From assembly GCF_003865075.1 (NCBI RefSeq), contig NZ_BHWB01000001.1, positions 1-64,000 of the forward strand: 64,000 nucleotides of DNA. The letters run 5' to 3'. The translations under genes and the position numbers were made by a program. Source of the stretch: Bacteroides faecalis. GTDB lineage: Bacteria; Bacteroidota; Bacteroidia; Bacteroidales; Bacteroidaceae. The notes beneath the pieces are model-generated. The model saw only the letters and a list, made by a program, of their open reading frames with translations. It had not been told where the DNA came from and searched no databases. Positions 56,371 to 64,000 of the stretch are shown in pieces (the stretch's first letter is position 1; each line of letters opens with the position of its first letter).

Positions 56371-57322
56371 CTACTTCACCTTCTTCACCAGATAAACATT
56401 CCCCTGTTTTGTGTGACGATGAGTGATTCCTAACAGCTACTAATAATTGTGATAGTTGGAAGAAGTACAGCTACGCAAAGCAACAGGAAACTCTTTTTGC
56501 AGTTGTTTATAAATAGTAGCAGCAGAAAGAGACAGACATTCCGCATCATCAAATGGCAGGAGCATACAAACTGCGCAGAATATCTTCTACAGGATTTACA
56601 TGATAATATGCAGCATTATGTCGTTGCAGATCACGTTCCTCGTCTTTACTCAACCAATGCCGGACACCAGCCTGTAGTTCAGATTTCAGTTGGGCAGAAA
56701 TTTGTGAGTACTCAATATCGGTGCAGTCGATATCATGTTCCACATCAACACAGATAAAACGCTGGCTACCTGTAGAATCACAAAGCAGATCAGTCCGATT
56801 ACTCGTGCCTATGAATGAAGCTATACGAGGCAATGACCGGAAATTCTTTTGATAAGCTTTGCAAATATTGAGACGGGACATTTGCATCAAGTTTTTAAGT
56901 AATGGCATCTTCTGCGGACCGTATTTATCGAACTCATCCATATTGAGTAAACCCATTTCCACCAAGGTAGACTTATGACATCCTTGCTCTGTACTAATAA
57001 ATTTGCTTGTTCCATGTCCATCCCAAATAGGTAATTCGTCCATATATAGCCGGAATGGGTGATAACTTTCTACCTCAGTGGAGTAAATATACTTTTGCAG
57101 GTCCTTATCCCAACAATTGACACCTTCCTGATGTGCTTCCATACAAAAAGTGTTTAACTCCCGTTTTCCTATGGGTAAGAAAGAGGAATCTCTCTGACTA
57201 AACCGCCGGAATTCAGTTTCTTCTGTTAACAGATTATAGCGAAAGTCGTAATGGCTCCTCAAAAAATCCTTCACTTGCCTGGTCAGAAAAACAGGCGAGT
57301 GAGTTAATGGTGCTTGTGCCAA
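56371..57322 (-). pseudogene. VapE/DUF3874-family remnant with internal deletions
   Basis: The visible frame (57322 down to 56549, TTG start) holds family motifs: YMDELPIWDGHGT, then STEQGCHKSTL (P-loop-like), INMDEFDKYG-like LLNMDEFDKYGPQKMPLLKN, and SFIGTSNRTDLLCDSTGSQR. Two jumps (after DGHGT and after HKST) skip parts that intact relatives have, so the ATPase core is deleted. A shift near 56,570 then leads to the DUF3874-like end LSAATIYKQLQKEFPVALRS, with tandem TAG codons near 56,420-56,430 and the tail GITHRHTKQGNVYLVKKVK. VapE-like primase/helicase genes of this type often sit beside HU-like genes in Bacteroides mobile loci, as here. Confidence 0.75.
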
Positions 57323-57503
57323 AGGTAATTAATGTCTTCATATCTCTTTTTTTATTGAATAAATCTTTGTCTTTTCAATCGATTGATATGACGAAGATAT
57401 AATACAGGATATGGGGTTTGCAAGCATTTAACAAAGATTTTTCTTGTTTTTATCGGTAAAGATAAAAAGCCTTTCTCATGATGATAAAATCAATATTTTA
57501 TCG

Positions 57504-57511
57504 TATATTTG
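57504..57511 (+). promoter_or_regulatory. Possible -7 element of the HU-like gene
   Basis: TATATTTG matches TAnnTTTG. Transcription would begin near 57,518, placing the 22-bp repeats (57537 on) immediately inside the leader. No good -33 TTTG is seen at the right spacing. Confidence 0.45.
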
Positions 57512-57536
57512 AGGCAATTATAATAATAGCCAACTG

Positions 57537-57611
57537 TAATTGTCTAATCAGCTGACTCTAGTCGTCTAATTAGCCGATTATAGTTGTCTTATCAGCCGAT
57601 TCCCGTTGTCT
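57537..57611 (+). repeat. Tandem 22-bp repeats upstream of the HU-like gene
   Basis: Three consecutive 22-base units (57537-57558, 57559-57580, 57581-57602) and a partial fourth (57603-57611) share the pattern TAGTTGTCTAATCAGCCGATT with a few substitutions. They occupy the predicted leader of the HU-like gene, 36 bases before its ATG. Equal 22-base spacing, about two helical turns, suits binding of a protein in repeated register on one face of DNA. Confidence 0.85.
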
Positions 57612-57646
57612 ATAAATAAACAATACGATTAATTTAAAGGATAACG

Positions 57647-58285
57647 ATGGCTATTTTATTCGATTGGTATGAGAATCCAAACGCTTCTTCGGAAGAGGAA
57701 GCTACATTACACCCACGCATCTTTATGAACGGCAAGGTGGAAACTGCTACATTATGCCGAAGAATCCATGAACGTAGTTCACTGACTGTTGGAGATGTAA
57801 AGAGTGCCCTTGATACCCTTGCACAACTTTTCGGCGAAGAATTACGCGACGGAAAAGCGATTCATCTTGAAGGAATCGGTTACTTTTACCCTACATTGGC
57901 AGCCACAGAAAAAGTGACGCGTAATACACCTCACAAGACCAACAAAGTAACCCTCAAAACCATCCGCTTCCGACCAGACAACGAATTGAAAGGCAATCTT
58001 GCCGGTGCACATGCTAACCAGTCTAAGTACGTCCGACATTCTGAAAAGATATCAGAGGTTGAGATAGATATCCGATTAAAAGAGTATTTTGCCGAACATA
58101 CAATGATGACTCGTCGTGACTTCCAGAAAATCTGCAATTTGGCACGTACCACTGCTAAAACACACCTGGTCCGATTACGTAAAGAAGGCAAACTGATAAA
58201 TGTCGGATTGCGGAATCAACCGATGTATATGCCGGCACCGGGTTATTATGGAGTATCGAGAGACGCAGAACATCCCACAAGGTGA
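57647..58285 (+). CDS. HU-like (HU-HIG type) DNA-binding protein
   Basis: Protein of 212 residues related to bacterial HU/IHF. The N-terminal part has the HU-like order with SSLTVGDVKSALDTLAQLFG and the arm-like segment IHLEGIGYFYPTL. The second part (about 120-200) reads like a small winged helix-turn-helix (MMTRRDFQKICNLARTTAKT). Such proteins are common in Bacteroides, often beside VapE-like genes, and their role is not defined. The frame is complete, and a purine-rich GGATAACG lies just before the ATG. Repeats in the leader suggest specific control, possibly by its own product. Confidence 0.85.
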   Translation: MAILFDWYENPNASSEEEATLHPRIFMNGKVETATLCRRIHERSSLTVGDVKSALDTLAQLFGEELRDGKAIHLEGIGYFYPTLAATEKVTRNTPHKTNKVTLKTIRFRPDNELKGNLAGAHANQSKYVRHSEKISEVEIDIRLKEYFAEHTMMTRRDFQKICNLARTTAKTHLVRLRKEGKLINVGLRNQPMYMPAPGYYGVSRDAEHPTR

Positions 58286-58390
58286 AGGATGTGAATGAGT
58301 AAAAAGAAACATTTTATCTTCTTTTTCACCGGAAGCAATAGATATACAACACTTTATATTTCGGTGAAGAAGGTGAAGAGTAGATAAAGG

Positions 58391-58398
58391 TATTTTTG
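58391..58398 (+). promoter_or_regulatory. Possible -7 element of the GyrB-like gene
   Basis: TATTTTTG fits TAnnTTTG, 61 bases before the ATG at 58459. The spacer side lacks a clear TTTG, so support is partial. Confidence 0.45.
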
Positions 58399-58458
58399 TT
58401 ACGGAAATCAAATGTGAGCAGCATATAAGAATTATAAAAAAGCAAATTACAAAAATAT

Positions 58459-59596
58459 ATGATAGACTATTATACCAACCCACTAGACAGACATGGATTA
58501 GAAGCTAAAACATTTGTGGAGCACATCAGAAAACGTCCCGGAATGTACATCGGAAAGCGTGGTGACGGTTCATGTGAATATGATGGCTTATACACCTTAT
58601 TCACGTATGCTCTTGAATCTGTTTTAGAAAATACACCAATAGAAAAGATCGTTCATATTAATAGTACGGACAAAAACATATATATTGATTGTAAACTGGC
58701 AGAATGTCCTGATTCCTTTTTTCCACAAAGTGAAAAGTTACAATCGTTTTACAGTAGCGGTTATATGATTTCGGCAATAGCGGCTTTGTCTAGCGAATAT
58801 ATATTGGAAATTTCAAACCGACGAATCCTCAATGATTCATCGGCTTGTATACAAAAGAGGATCTATAAACAGCGATGAAACAATAAAAGCAGAACCAACA
58901 AAAGACGTTATCTCTGTAAGGTTTACTCCAGACGAGTTAATATTTGATAAGGATTTTTATTTCAGAAATGAGTTTATCAATGAATACATCAAAAGATATT
59001 CAACCGTTAATCCTGAAATTAAATTTATATATAACGGCACAGAAATTCTCTCACCTCATGGAATGAAAGATTTTATTGAGTGGAAATTTGATGACTTGTT
59101 ATTACCTACAATTCATATCAGCGGTAAAGGAATAGACTTAGCTATCAATGCTGCAAGAAACCTGAATGGTAAAGTGAAAAATCAATACACTTCCTTTAAT
59201 AACGCATGGAATGGGTATTACAGCCCTGAAACAAAATCTTTTATTACTTCAACTGTTACTACACTAAACAATTACTATGGACTTTCTTTAAATATAGAGA
59301 ACTACTATGGTCTAATGTTACAACCGGCTGATGAGCATAATCCCAAAGAATTCTATATGCACGAGGAAAGATTCCCGGGAAATTTAGTAGGAGCCTTATG
59401 GATAAAGATTAATGATCCACTTTATAATATCAGCCAAAGACGAACTCTTAGTTCGAAATGGTTGGATAAAGCTCAAACAATCACTGTAGAGGATTTCGTG
59501 AGTAAATTTATCGAAACAGAACTGCCGAAATATCTTAATGCCAATCCTGAAAGTACAAAGAGACTCAAAGATATATTAATGAAAAAACAACTATAA
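58459..59596 (+). pseudogene. GyrB-like ATPase-transducer paralogue, one frameshift, ATP-site residues missing
   Basis: Two overlapping frames (58459-58878 and 58832-59596) join at a single +1 shift near 58,820-58,860 to about 379 residues. The N-terminus has RKRPGMYIGKRGDGS (residues 24-38), the arm region of GyrB. Aligned with gyrB of this window, [13 protein letters not shown] becomes LFTYALESVLENT and DNGRGIP becomes DCKLAEC, so the general-base Glu, the Mg-binding Asn and the adenine-site Asp region are gone. [14 protein letters not shown] becomes SSGYMISAIAALSS. The second half matches the transducer: ALWIKINDPLYNISQRRTLS against Gyr[21 protein letters not shown], including a changed QTK loop. 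No TOPRIM follows; the end is LNANPESTKRLKDILMKKQL. The name rests on these matches; the role is unknown. Confidence 0.65.
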
Positions 59597-59835
59597 ACTG
59601 TATATGTGTACTAATAAGTATACCATCACTACTAATTGATTGCATGATAGTATTTGTCATTCAGAACGAAGTAAAAAAATCTCTCCTCCCTGCATATGTA
59701 AAGAATGGAGACTTAGCTACATTCTGTATAACAGATAGGATAAGATAATTAAATATTGGTATTTGAAATATCCAACTAAATAAAATTCGGATTTTGTAAC
59801 TAAATCCCGATCTGAAAGCATGTTTGTATAACCAA

Positions 59836-61275
59836 TCACACACTATCCTTATAATATTGGCATTGCCCACAACCATAGCCATTAAATGGACATTCTTCTT
59901 TTCCATAACTATATACAGGAGAATTACAGGCTAAAGTATTATATTGTCCTTTTCCATAATATCTACACTTCATAGTATCATAATTACATTTTTTTTCTGA
60001 TGAAGAATCCACAAATGTAGTACCTCCACCACTGCTACCTCTCGAACTCAATTCTATTTTCAACACACCATGCATAAACAAACCCGTAACAAACGCCATA
60101 CAAATACCTCCCAAGAACCAACCTGAAATAAAGAATGTAATCATAGCAGTATGGTAAATTACAAATCCTAGAATCAGAGAAGCCAGTATAGCCCAAAGTT
60201 TATTAAGTCCTTCGCTCCCTGTAATACATTTATAAACGCCAACAATCAATAGAACAATCATCACCCAATCAAACCAATCCCCGAAAAAGTTATATCGGGC
60301 AAAAAAGCCTCTCATAGTTCCGGCAAATAAGAAAGAACCTACAATTATAGTTACTCCACGAAAAGAAAATCCAGATTTATTCATCATATACCGAGATCCC
60401 CAGAGTGAAAGAATAAGTAGGATGACACCACCCCAAAATACCTCTCCTCCAATTTTCCCTTTCTCATCAAGAGATTTCATAAAAATCGATTTCAACATAC
60501 CTTTGGGATAAGGTATCCCATTATATTGATCGGAAGTATCCAATATTTCTATCCCTGCTGCAGACAAGTCATCTTCATCTACTATTCCCATAGGAGTACC
60601 AATATCTTGTACAGATTGCTTACTTTCTACAGCTGATTTCATGTCTTTCTTCTTGGCAACATGACTCGCAACCTCTGTATTCTTCTCTTTGGAAGCCACT
60701 CTGGTGTCTGTAGATGTTTTCACAGCATCGGCTGGTAACAACTGTTGCAATTTCTTCAGATTGTTTTCTGCCTCGCGGTTACCTCCCTTCAAAGCTCCTT
60801 CAAATAAATCTTTGGCTTTATTCAGATCTTTCTTCACACCCAAACCATCCATATAATATCGTCCAAGGGTATTCATTGCTTGAGCATTTCCCTGTTGGGC
60901 AGCAAGGTTATAGTAACGGGCAGCTTCTACATAATTCATATCCGTAAAAGCACCTACCTCATAGTAATAAGCTAAACGTAACTGCGCTTGAACAAAGCCA
61001 TTATCCGCTGCTTTCTTCAACCACTTTGCAGCTTCTGTATACGATTTCGGAACACCCTTACCTTGCTCGTAAAGCATTCCCATATTATACTGTGCTTGCA
61101 CATCTCCTTGTTCCGCTTTTTGTTTCAAAGCTTCAACATCATCTTGCAAAACAATATTAACAGATGGATATGCAGCATATACATTATAAGAATTAGATAA
61201 TAAAAATATCAAAATAATAGAGGAAGTAAAGTAGTGCCTTATGGCATGAATGCTGAAGAAATGTTTGTCTGTCAT
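59836..61275 (-). CDS. Sel1-repeat membrane protein with Cys-rich C-terminus
   Basis: A 479-residue protein starting at ATG 61275 (a TTG three codons earlier is in frame). A signal-like or membrane segment (TSSIILIFLLSNSYNVYAAY) leads to three to four Sel1-type helical repeats (AEQGDVQAQYNMGMLYEQGK, AADNGFVQAQLRLAYYYEVG, AAQQGNAQAMNTLGRYYMDG). After a polar linker there are about five membrane segments (from residue 275, GGVILLILSLWGSRYM onward). The last 50 residues have six Cys in a spaced pattern (CNYDTMKC, LACNS, ECPFNGYGCGQC). Sel1 proteins usually mediate protein contacts; no partner is evident. The Cys tail may bind metal or form disulfides. Its own promoter lies upstream. Confidence 0.8.
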   Translation of the reverse strand: MTDKHFFSIHAIRHYFTSSIILIFLLSNSYNVYAAYPSVNIVLQDDVEALKQKAEQGDVQAQYNMGMLYEQGKGVPKSYTEAAKWLKKAADNGFVQAQLRLAYYYEVGAFTDMNYVEAARYYNLAAQQGNAQAMNTLGRYYMDGLGVKKDLNKAKDLFEGALKGGNREAENNLKKLQQLLPADAVKTSTDTRVASKEKNTEVASHVAKKKDMKSAVESKQSVQDIGTPMGIVDEDDLSAAGIEILDTSDQYNGIPYPKGMLKSIFMKSLDEKGKIGGEVFWGGVILLILSLWGSRYMMNKSGFSFRGVTIIVGSFLFAGTMRGFFARYNFFGDWFDWVMIVLLIVGVYKCITGSEGLNKLWAILASLILGFVIYHTAMITFFISGWFLGGICMAFVTGLFMHGVLKIELSSRGSSGGGTTFVDSSSEKKCNYDTMKCRYYGKGQYNTLACNSPVYSYGKEECPFNGYGCGQCQYYKDSV

Positions 61276-61303
61276 GTTTTTCAAAGCTTTATATATTATA
61301 TTG

Positions 61304-61335
61304 CAAATATACTTTATTCTTATAAGTTCAACAAA
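61304..61335 (-). promoter_or_regulatory. Promoter of the Sel1-repeat gene
   Basis: On the minus strand, TTTG (61332-61335) and TATATTTG (61304-61311) are 20 bases apart, matching the Bacteroides consensus. It lies 29 bases before the ATG. Confidence 0.75.
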
Positions 61336-61530
61336 TATATTTCAATAAAAACACAAAGACAAAGGTCATATATTCTATGAAAAGACCAAAGCATTTATCT
61401 TTGTATTTATCATGATATATCCCTTATTAATTACTATAAACCAACTATTTTCCATCTAAAAAACTTTATCTGAAATGCAACTTTATTGAAGCATGAACCG
61501 TCTTAATAATATAACATCAAAATCATTATT

Positions 61531-62316
61531 ATGAAAGTAAGTACATTAACAACAGTATTAACCGGTATGTTTCTAGTATTCATATCAATCTCCTGTTCAC
61601 AAGGTCAATACATAACTGGTAGCGGCAACTACATAACAAAAGATATAGAAATCAGCCCATTCAACGCAATTACGCTGTCGGGGAGTGCAGATATTATCTA
61701 TCAACAAGACGCAAATACCCATTTCGAAATTTACGGTTCTGACAATATAATCTCAATACTAAAAATCTATGTCGATAAAAACACGCTATTTATAAAGTAT
61801 CCCAATAACATTAATATAAGAGATAGAGGAACATTAGAAATCAGAGTTTCTTCTCCTGAACTGAATAGTATGGGAATCAATGGTTCGGGAAATATACAGC
61901 TTACCAATGGCATACAAACAAAAAAGAATGTAGAAGTAAACATCAATGGTTCCGGAAATATACAAGGACAGAAAATAGTCTGTCAGAAGACGGCAATCTA
62001 CATTAATGGGTCCGGTAATATCAGGTTTCAACAGATTCAAAGTCAAATATGTTCCGCTCATATTACCGGTTCAGGAAACATACTATTTAGTGGTAAAACT
62101 GATAATGCAGACTTCAGGATTGTTGGTTCAGGAAATATAAACGCTTTAGAACTACAAGCGAAGGATGTATCATCAAGTGTCACAGGCTCCGGAGATATCA
62201 GTTGCCACGTAAGCGAAAAACTATCCGCACAGTTTACCGGTGGAGGTAGCCTTTCTTACAAAGGTAACCCACAAGAAGTAAACGGTCCCCAGAAAAAGTT
62301 ACATAAACTCGACTAA
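61531..62316 (+). CDS. GIN-domain (DUF2807) lipoprotein
   Basis: Predicted lipoprotein of 261 residues with lipobox FISISC (Cys22). The rest is a repeated beta-helix: short units with GSGNI, GSGD or GSAD recur about seven times (NGSGNIQLTNG, NGSGNIQGQ, NGSGNIRFQQ, TGSGNILFSG, VGSGNINALE, TGSGDISCHV), as in GIN/DUF2807 head domains found on Bacteroidota surfaces. Role unknown; adhesion is often suggested from the fold. A TATCTTTG element (61397-61404) lies 127 bases before the ATG, and a terminator follows. Confidence 0.85.
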   Translation: MKVSTLTTVLTGMFLVFISISCSQGQYITGSGNYITKDIEISPFNAITLSGSADIIYQQDANTHFEIYGSDNIISILKIYVDKNTLFIKYPNNINIRDRGTLEIRVSSPELNSMGINGSGNIQLTNGIQTKKNVEVNINGSGNIQGQKIVCQKTAIYINGSGNIRFQQIQSQICSAHITGSGNILFSGKTDNADFRIVGSGNINALELQAKDVSSSVTGSGDISCHVSEKLSAQFTGGGSLSYKGNPQEVNGPQKKLHKLD

Positions 62317-62333
62317 GAACAGGAAACTTAAAA

Positions 62334-62362
62334 GGGCTACTGCATCACGCGGTAGCCCATTT
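62334..62362 (+). terminator. Terminator after the GIN-domain gene
   Basis: Arms GGGCTACTGC (62334-62343) and GCGGTAGCCC (62349-62358) pair with one G-U, then ATTTATTT. Confidence 0.75.
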
Positions 62363-62479
62363 ATTTAGTTAGTTTTATTATAAAAATTTGAGAGAATTGA
62401 AAACTTCACAGTTTCGCTTTCGTTTTTTGTTTTAATTAAGCATACTAACTATATTATATGTTAAAGCAAATGAAAATGT

Positions 62480-62956
62480 CTATTCTTGCATAACTTTCAC
62501 CTTATTGATCTTGGCAAGGCTATCAGCCAACGCCTGATCTGCTTTCGCATCATTTGACAATGCGACCGAAGGAGCAGTTACTTGTTTACCAATGGTATCC
62601 GTTGCCAACACTCTACCGTCATCACCGGAGAATGAATGCTGTGCCACATTTCCTAACGAAAGAATGATTGCAACCACAGCAGCAGCCTTAAATAGTGGAA
62701 CAAAACGGCCAAGCAACGTCAAGCGTTTAGCCTTCACTACCGGAGTTTCCACTTGTGACAGAATACGTGCATCAAAGTCTTCACCCAGCCCTTCTTCCTG
62801 CTGAACCTGCTGATAAACAAACAAGTTCTTATAGCGAAGCAAATGAGCAGGTACCTCTCCTTTTAAGAAGAAGTCACGCAATTGAGATTCTTCCTCTAAG
62901 GAAGTTTCGCATTGCCAATATCGCTCTAAAAGCTGTTCTATATTCTTATAATCCAT
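62480..62956 (-). CDS. Probable anti-sigma factor, single-pass membrane protein
   Basis: A 158-residue protein from the ATG at 62956. The N-terminal 80 residues are helical and charged (IEQLLERYWQCETSLEEESQ), followed by one membrane segment (LFKAAAVVAIILSLGNVA, about 90-107) and a periplasmic tail. The gene overlaps the end of the sigma-factor gene by 11 bases. Such placement and topology fit an anti-sigma factor that holds the sigma factor at the membrane, though no canonical zinc or FecR motif is visible. A TTG at 62965 is an alternative start. Confidence 0.65.
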   Translation of the reverse strand: MDYKNIEQLLERYWQCETSLEEESQLRDFFLKGEVPAHLLRYKNLFVYQQVQQEEGLGEDFDARILSQVETPVVKAKRLTLLGRFVPLFKAAAVVAIILSLGNVAQHSFSGDDGRVLATDTIGKQVTAPSVALSNDAKADQALADSLAKINKVKVMQE

Positions 62957-63455
62957 ATTCGTCAATTTCTAAATATCTTTGTTTTACCTTTTGTCTGGCT
63001 CTGAAAAGGTTTACTTTTACCTGTTCTTCTGTCAGATTCAGTAAGATTGCAATTTTCTTATAGCTTTTACCTTCAATATCCCTCAGTTGCATGATAAGCC
63101 GCTGTTTCTCGGGAAGTTCGTTTACCAGTCGATTTATAATATTCATTTTCTCATCATGAACCAACTGATCGTACGGACCGCTTGCATCAGGTTCTTCCTC
63201 CATCTCCGGGGTGAGTCCTACATTCTGAGCTTCTCTCTTTTGACTGCGATCTATCGCCAAGTTCTTTGCCACTATCAGGCAGTAGGCTTCAACCGATTCA
63301 AACTGAGACCACTCCTCACGCTTACTCCACACTCTTATCATGGTGTCCTGAACGATATCTTCGGCTTCTGCCCTATCCAGAGTTATTCTGAGAGCCAATC
63401 GAAAGAGTTTATCCTTCAACGGCAAAATATCGTTTCGGAAGCTGATTTCTTGCAT
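62946..63455 (-). CDS. RNA polymerase ECF-type sigma factor
   Basis: Sigma-70 family factor of 169 residues with region 2 (RLALRITLDRAEAEDIVQDT, then RVWSKREEWSQFESVEAYC) and region 4 (LPEKQRLIMQLRDIEGKSYK with NLTEEQVKVNLFRARQKVKQ). There is no region 1 or 3, as in ECF factors. The pair with the downstream membrane protein suggests a signal-responsive regulon; the signal and targets cannot be read. A 60-base gap separates it from argB. Confidence 0.92.
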   Translation of the reverse strand: MQEISFRNDILPLKDKLFRLALRITLDRAEAEDIVQDTMIRVWSKREEWSQFESVEAYCLIVAKNLAIDRSQKREAQNVGLTPEMEEEPDASGPYDQLVHDEKMNIINRLVNELPEKQRLIMQLRDIEGKSYKKIAILLNLTEEQVKVNLFRARQKVKQRYLEIDEYGL

Positions 63456-63515
63456 CTCTATAATAATGACGGGCTAGGATTCGAAAAGTTACAGTCGCCC
63501 ACTACTTTTTTGGAA

Positions 63516-64000
63516 TTATTTTTTGATCCTGGTTCCTCCGTTTTCACTAATCGCTGATGCTAAGGTGATTATCACCTCTGACACCCCTGCATTAATTGCC
63601 TCAAAAGAGTTCTCTAACTTAGGAATCATGCCACCTTGGATAACTTCATCAGCAACGTATTGTTCAAATTCTGCACGAGTAATCTGTGAAATCACACTAT
63701 CATCATCATTCTCGTCACGCAGCACTCCTTTTTTCTCAAAACAATAAACCAATGTCACATCAAACAAAGTTGATAAAGCCTTAGCTGTCTCTCCGGCAAT
63801 CGTATCTGCGTTAGTATTCAACATATTACCTTGTCCATCGTGCGTCAGTGGTGCCATCACAGGAACTACACCCTTATGAATTAAATCTGATAATAAAGAC
63901 GCATCTACCTTCTCAACATCCCCCACAAAGCCGTAATCAACATCCTTTACAGGACGTTTCACCGAACGGATCACGTTCATATCTGCTCCGGTCAGTCCAA
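63516..64000 (-). CDS. argB: Acetylglutamate kinase, C-terminal part (5' end outside window)
   Basis: Second enzyme of arginine biosynthesis, phosphorylating N-acetylglutamate. The frame is open past the right edge: the codons before the first internal Met read GLTGAD, so the N-terminal glycine-rich ATP region is missing. The visible part has NTNADTIAGETAKALSTLFD, the kinase catalytic stretch, and GGMIPKLENSFEAINAGVSE near the C-terminus, characteristic of ArgB. About 160 of some 257 residues are in the window. The gene lies upstream of the sigma factor gene in the same orientation. Confidence 0.93.
   Translation of the reverse strand, partial: GLTGADMNVIRSVKRPVKDVDYGFVGDVEKVDASLLSDLIHKGVVPVMAPLTHDGQGNMLNTNADTIAGETAKALSTLFDVTLVYCFEKKGVLRDENDDDSVISQITRAEFEQYVADEVIQGGMIPKLENSFEAINAGVSEVIITLASAISENGGTRIKK

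Noticed and set aside
57537..57611. CRISPR array
   Set aside because: The units are contiguous with no spacers, few in number, and no cas gene is present.
58459..58878. Independent short gene ending at 58878
   Set aside because: Its last 15 residues do not match GyrB, whereas the overlapping second frame continues the GyrB-like alignment, so the two are parts of one gene.
61860..62200. DNA-level tandem repeat in the GIN-domain gene
   Set aside because: The repeated GGTTCAGGAAA-like stretches encode the GSGN turns of the beta-helix; they are protein repeats, spaced irregularly.

Overview
The window looks like a chromosomal segment of a Bacteroides species. Evidence: the gene content and order (murE-mraY-murD-ftsW-murG-murC-ftsQ-ftsA-ftsZ; tRNA-Glu-rpsT; rimP-nusA-infB; cvpA-sufB-sufC-sufD-sufS), Bacteroidota-style promoters (TTTG, about 19 bases, TAnnTTTG) ahead of several genes, a general lack of strong Shine-Dalgarno sequences, and typical families (DUF3109, DUF5723, GIN/DUF2807, HU-HIG, VapE/DUF3874, retropepsin-like proteins, secreted GH36). 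The species is not determined.

Layout. 1-14.2 kb: the division and cell wall cluster on the plus strand, from the 3' part of a penicillin-binding protein gene to ftsZ and a YqeY-like gene, closed by a hairpin terminator; recO faces it. 15.2-19.3 kb: a decayed DUF4062/STAND-type NTPase gene with a C-terminal WG repeat. 19.5-22.2 kb: tRNA-Glu, rpsT and gyrB. 22.3-33.3 kb: an accessory stretch with intact gpmI, DUF3109 and corA-like genes among broken genes (an aspartyl protease, a glycan-binding-domain protein, a thioredoxin-fold protein split by one stop codon, and a DUF5723 gene cut by an IS1595-family element with an 8-bp target duplication). 33.4-42.7 kb: rnhB, hppA (potassium-dependent signature), a transglutaminase-like lipoprotein, a GH36 alpha-galactosidase and a two-repeat secreted protein. 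42.9-53.4 kb, minus strand: the SUF iron-sulfur assembly genes with cvpA, then infB, nusA and rimP. 54-59.6 kb: a graveyard island with MNT-HEPN, RhuM, a possible RES domain, VapE and a GyrB-like gene, all damaged, around intact HU-like and YgjP-like genes. 59.8-64 kb: a Sel1-repeat membrane protein, a GIN-domain lipoprotein, an ECF sigma factor with a probable anti-sigma partner, and the start-truncated argB.

The striking pattern is contrast. Every core gene is open from end to end, while at least nine accessory genes carry frameshifts, nonsense codons, internal deletions or an insertion. The least familiar item is the gene at 58,459-59,596. It matches the ATPase and transducer halves of GyrB but lacks the ATP-site residues and the TOPRIM domain, and carries one frameshift. 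A 22-bp tandem repeat between a predicted promoter and the HU-like gene is a likely regulatory site.
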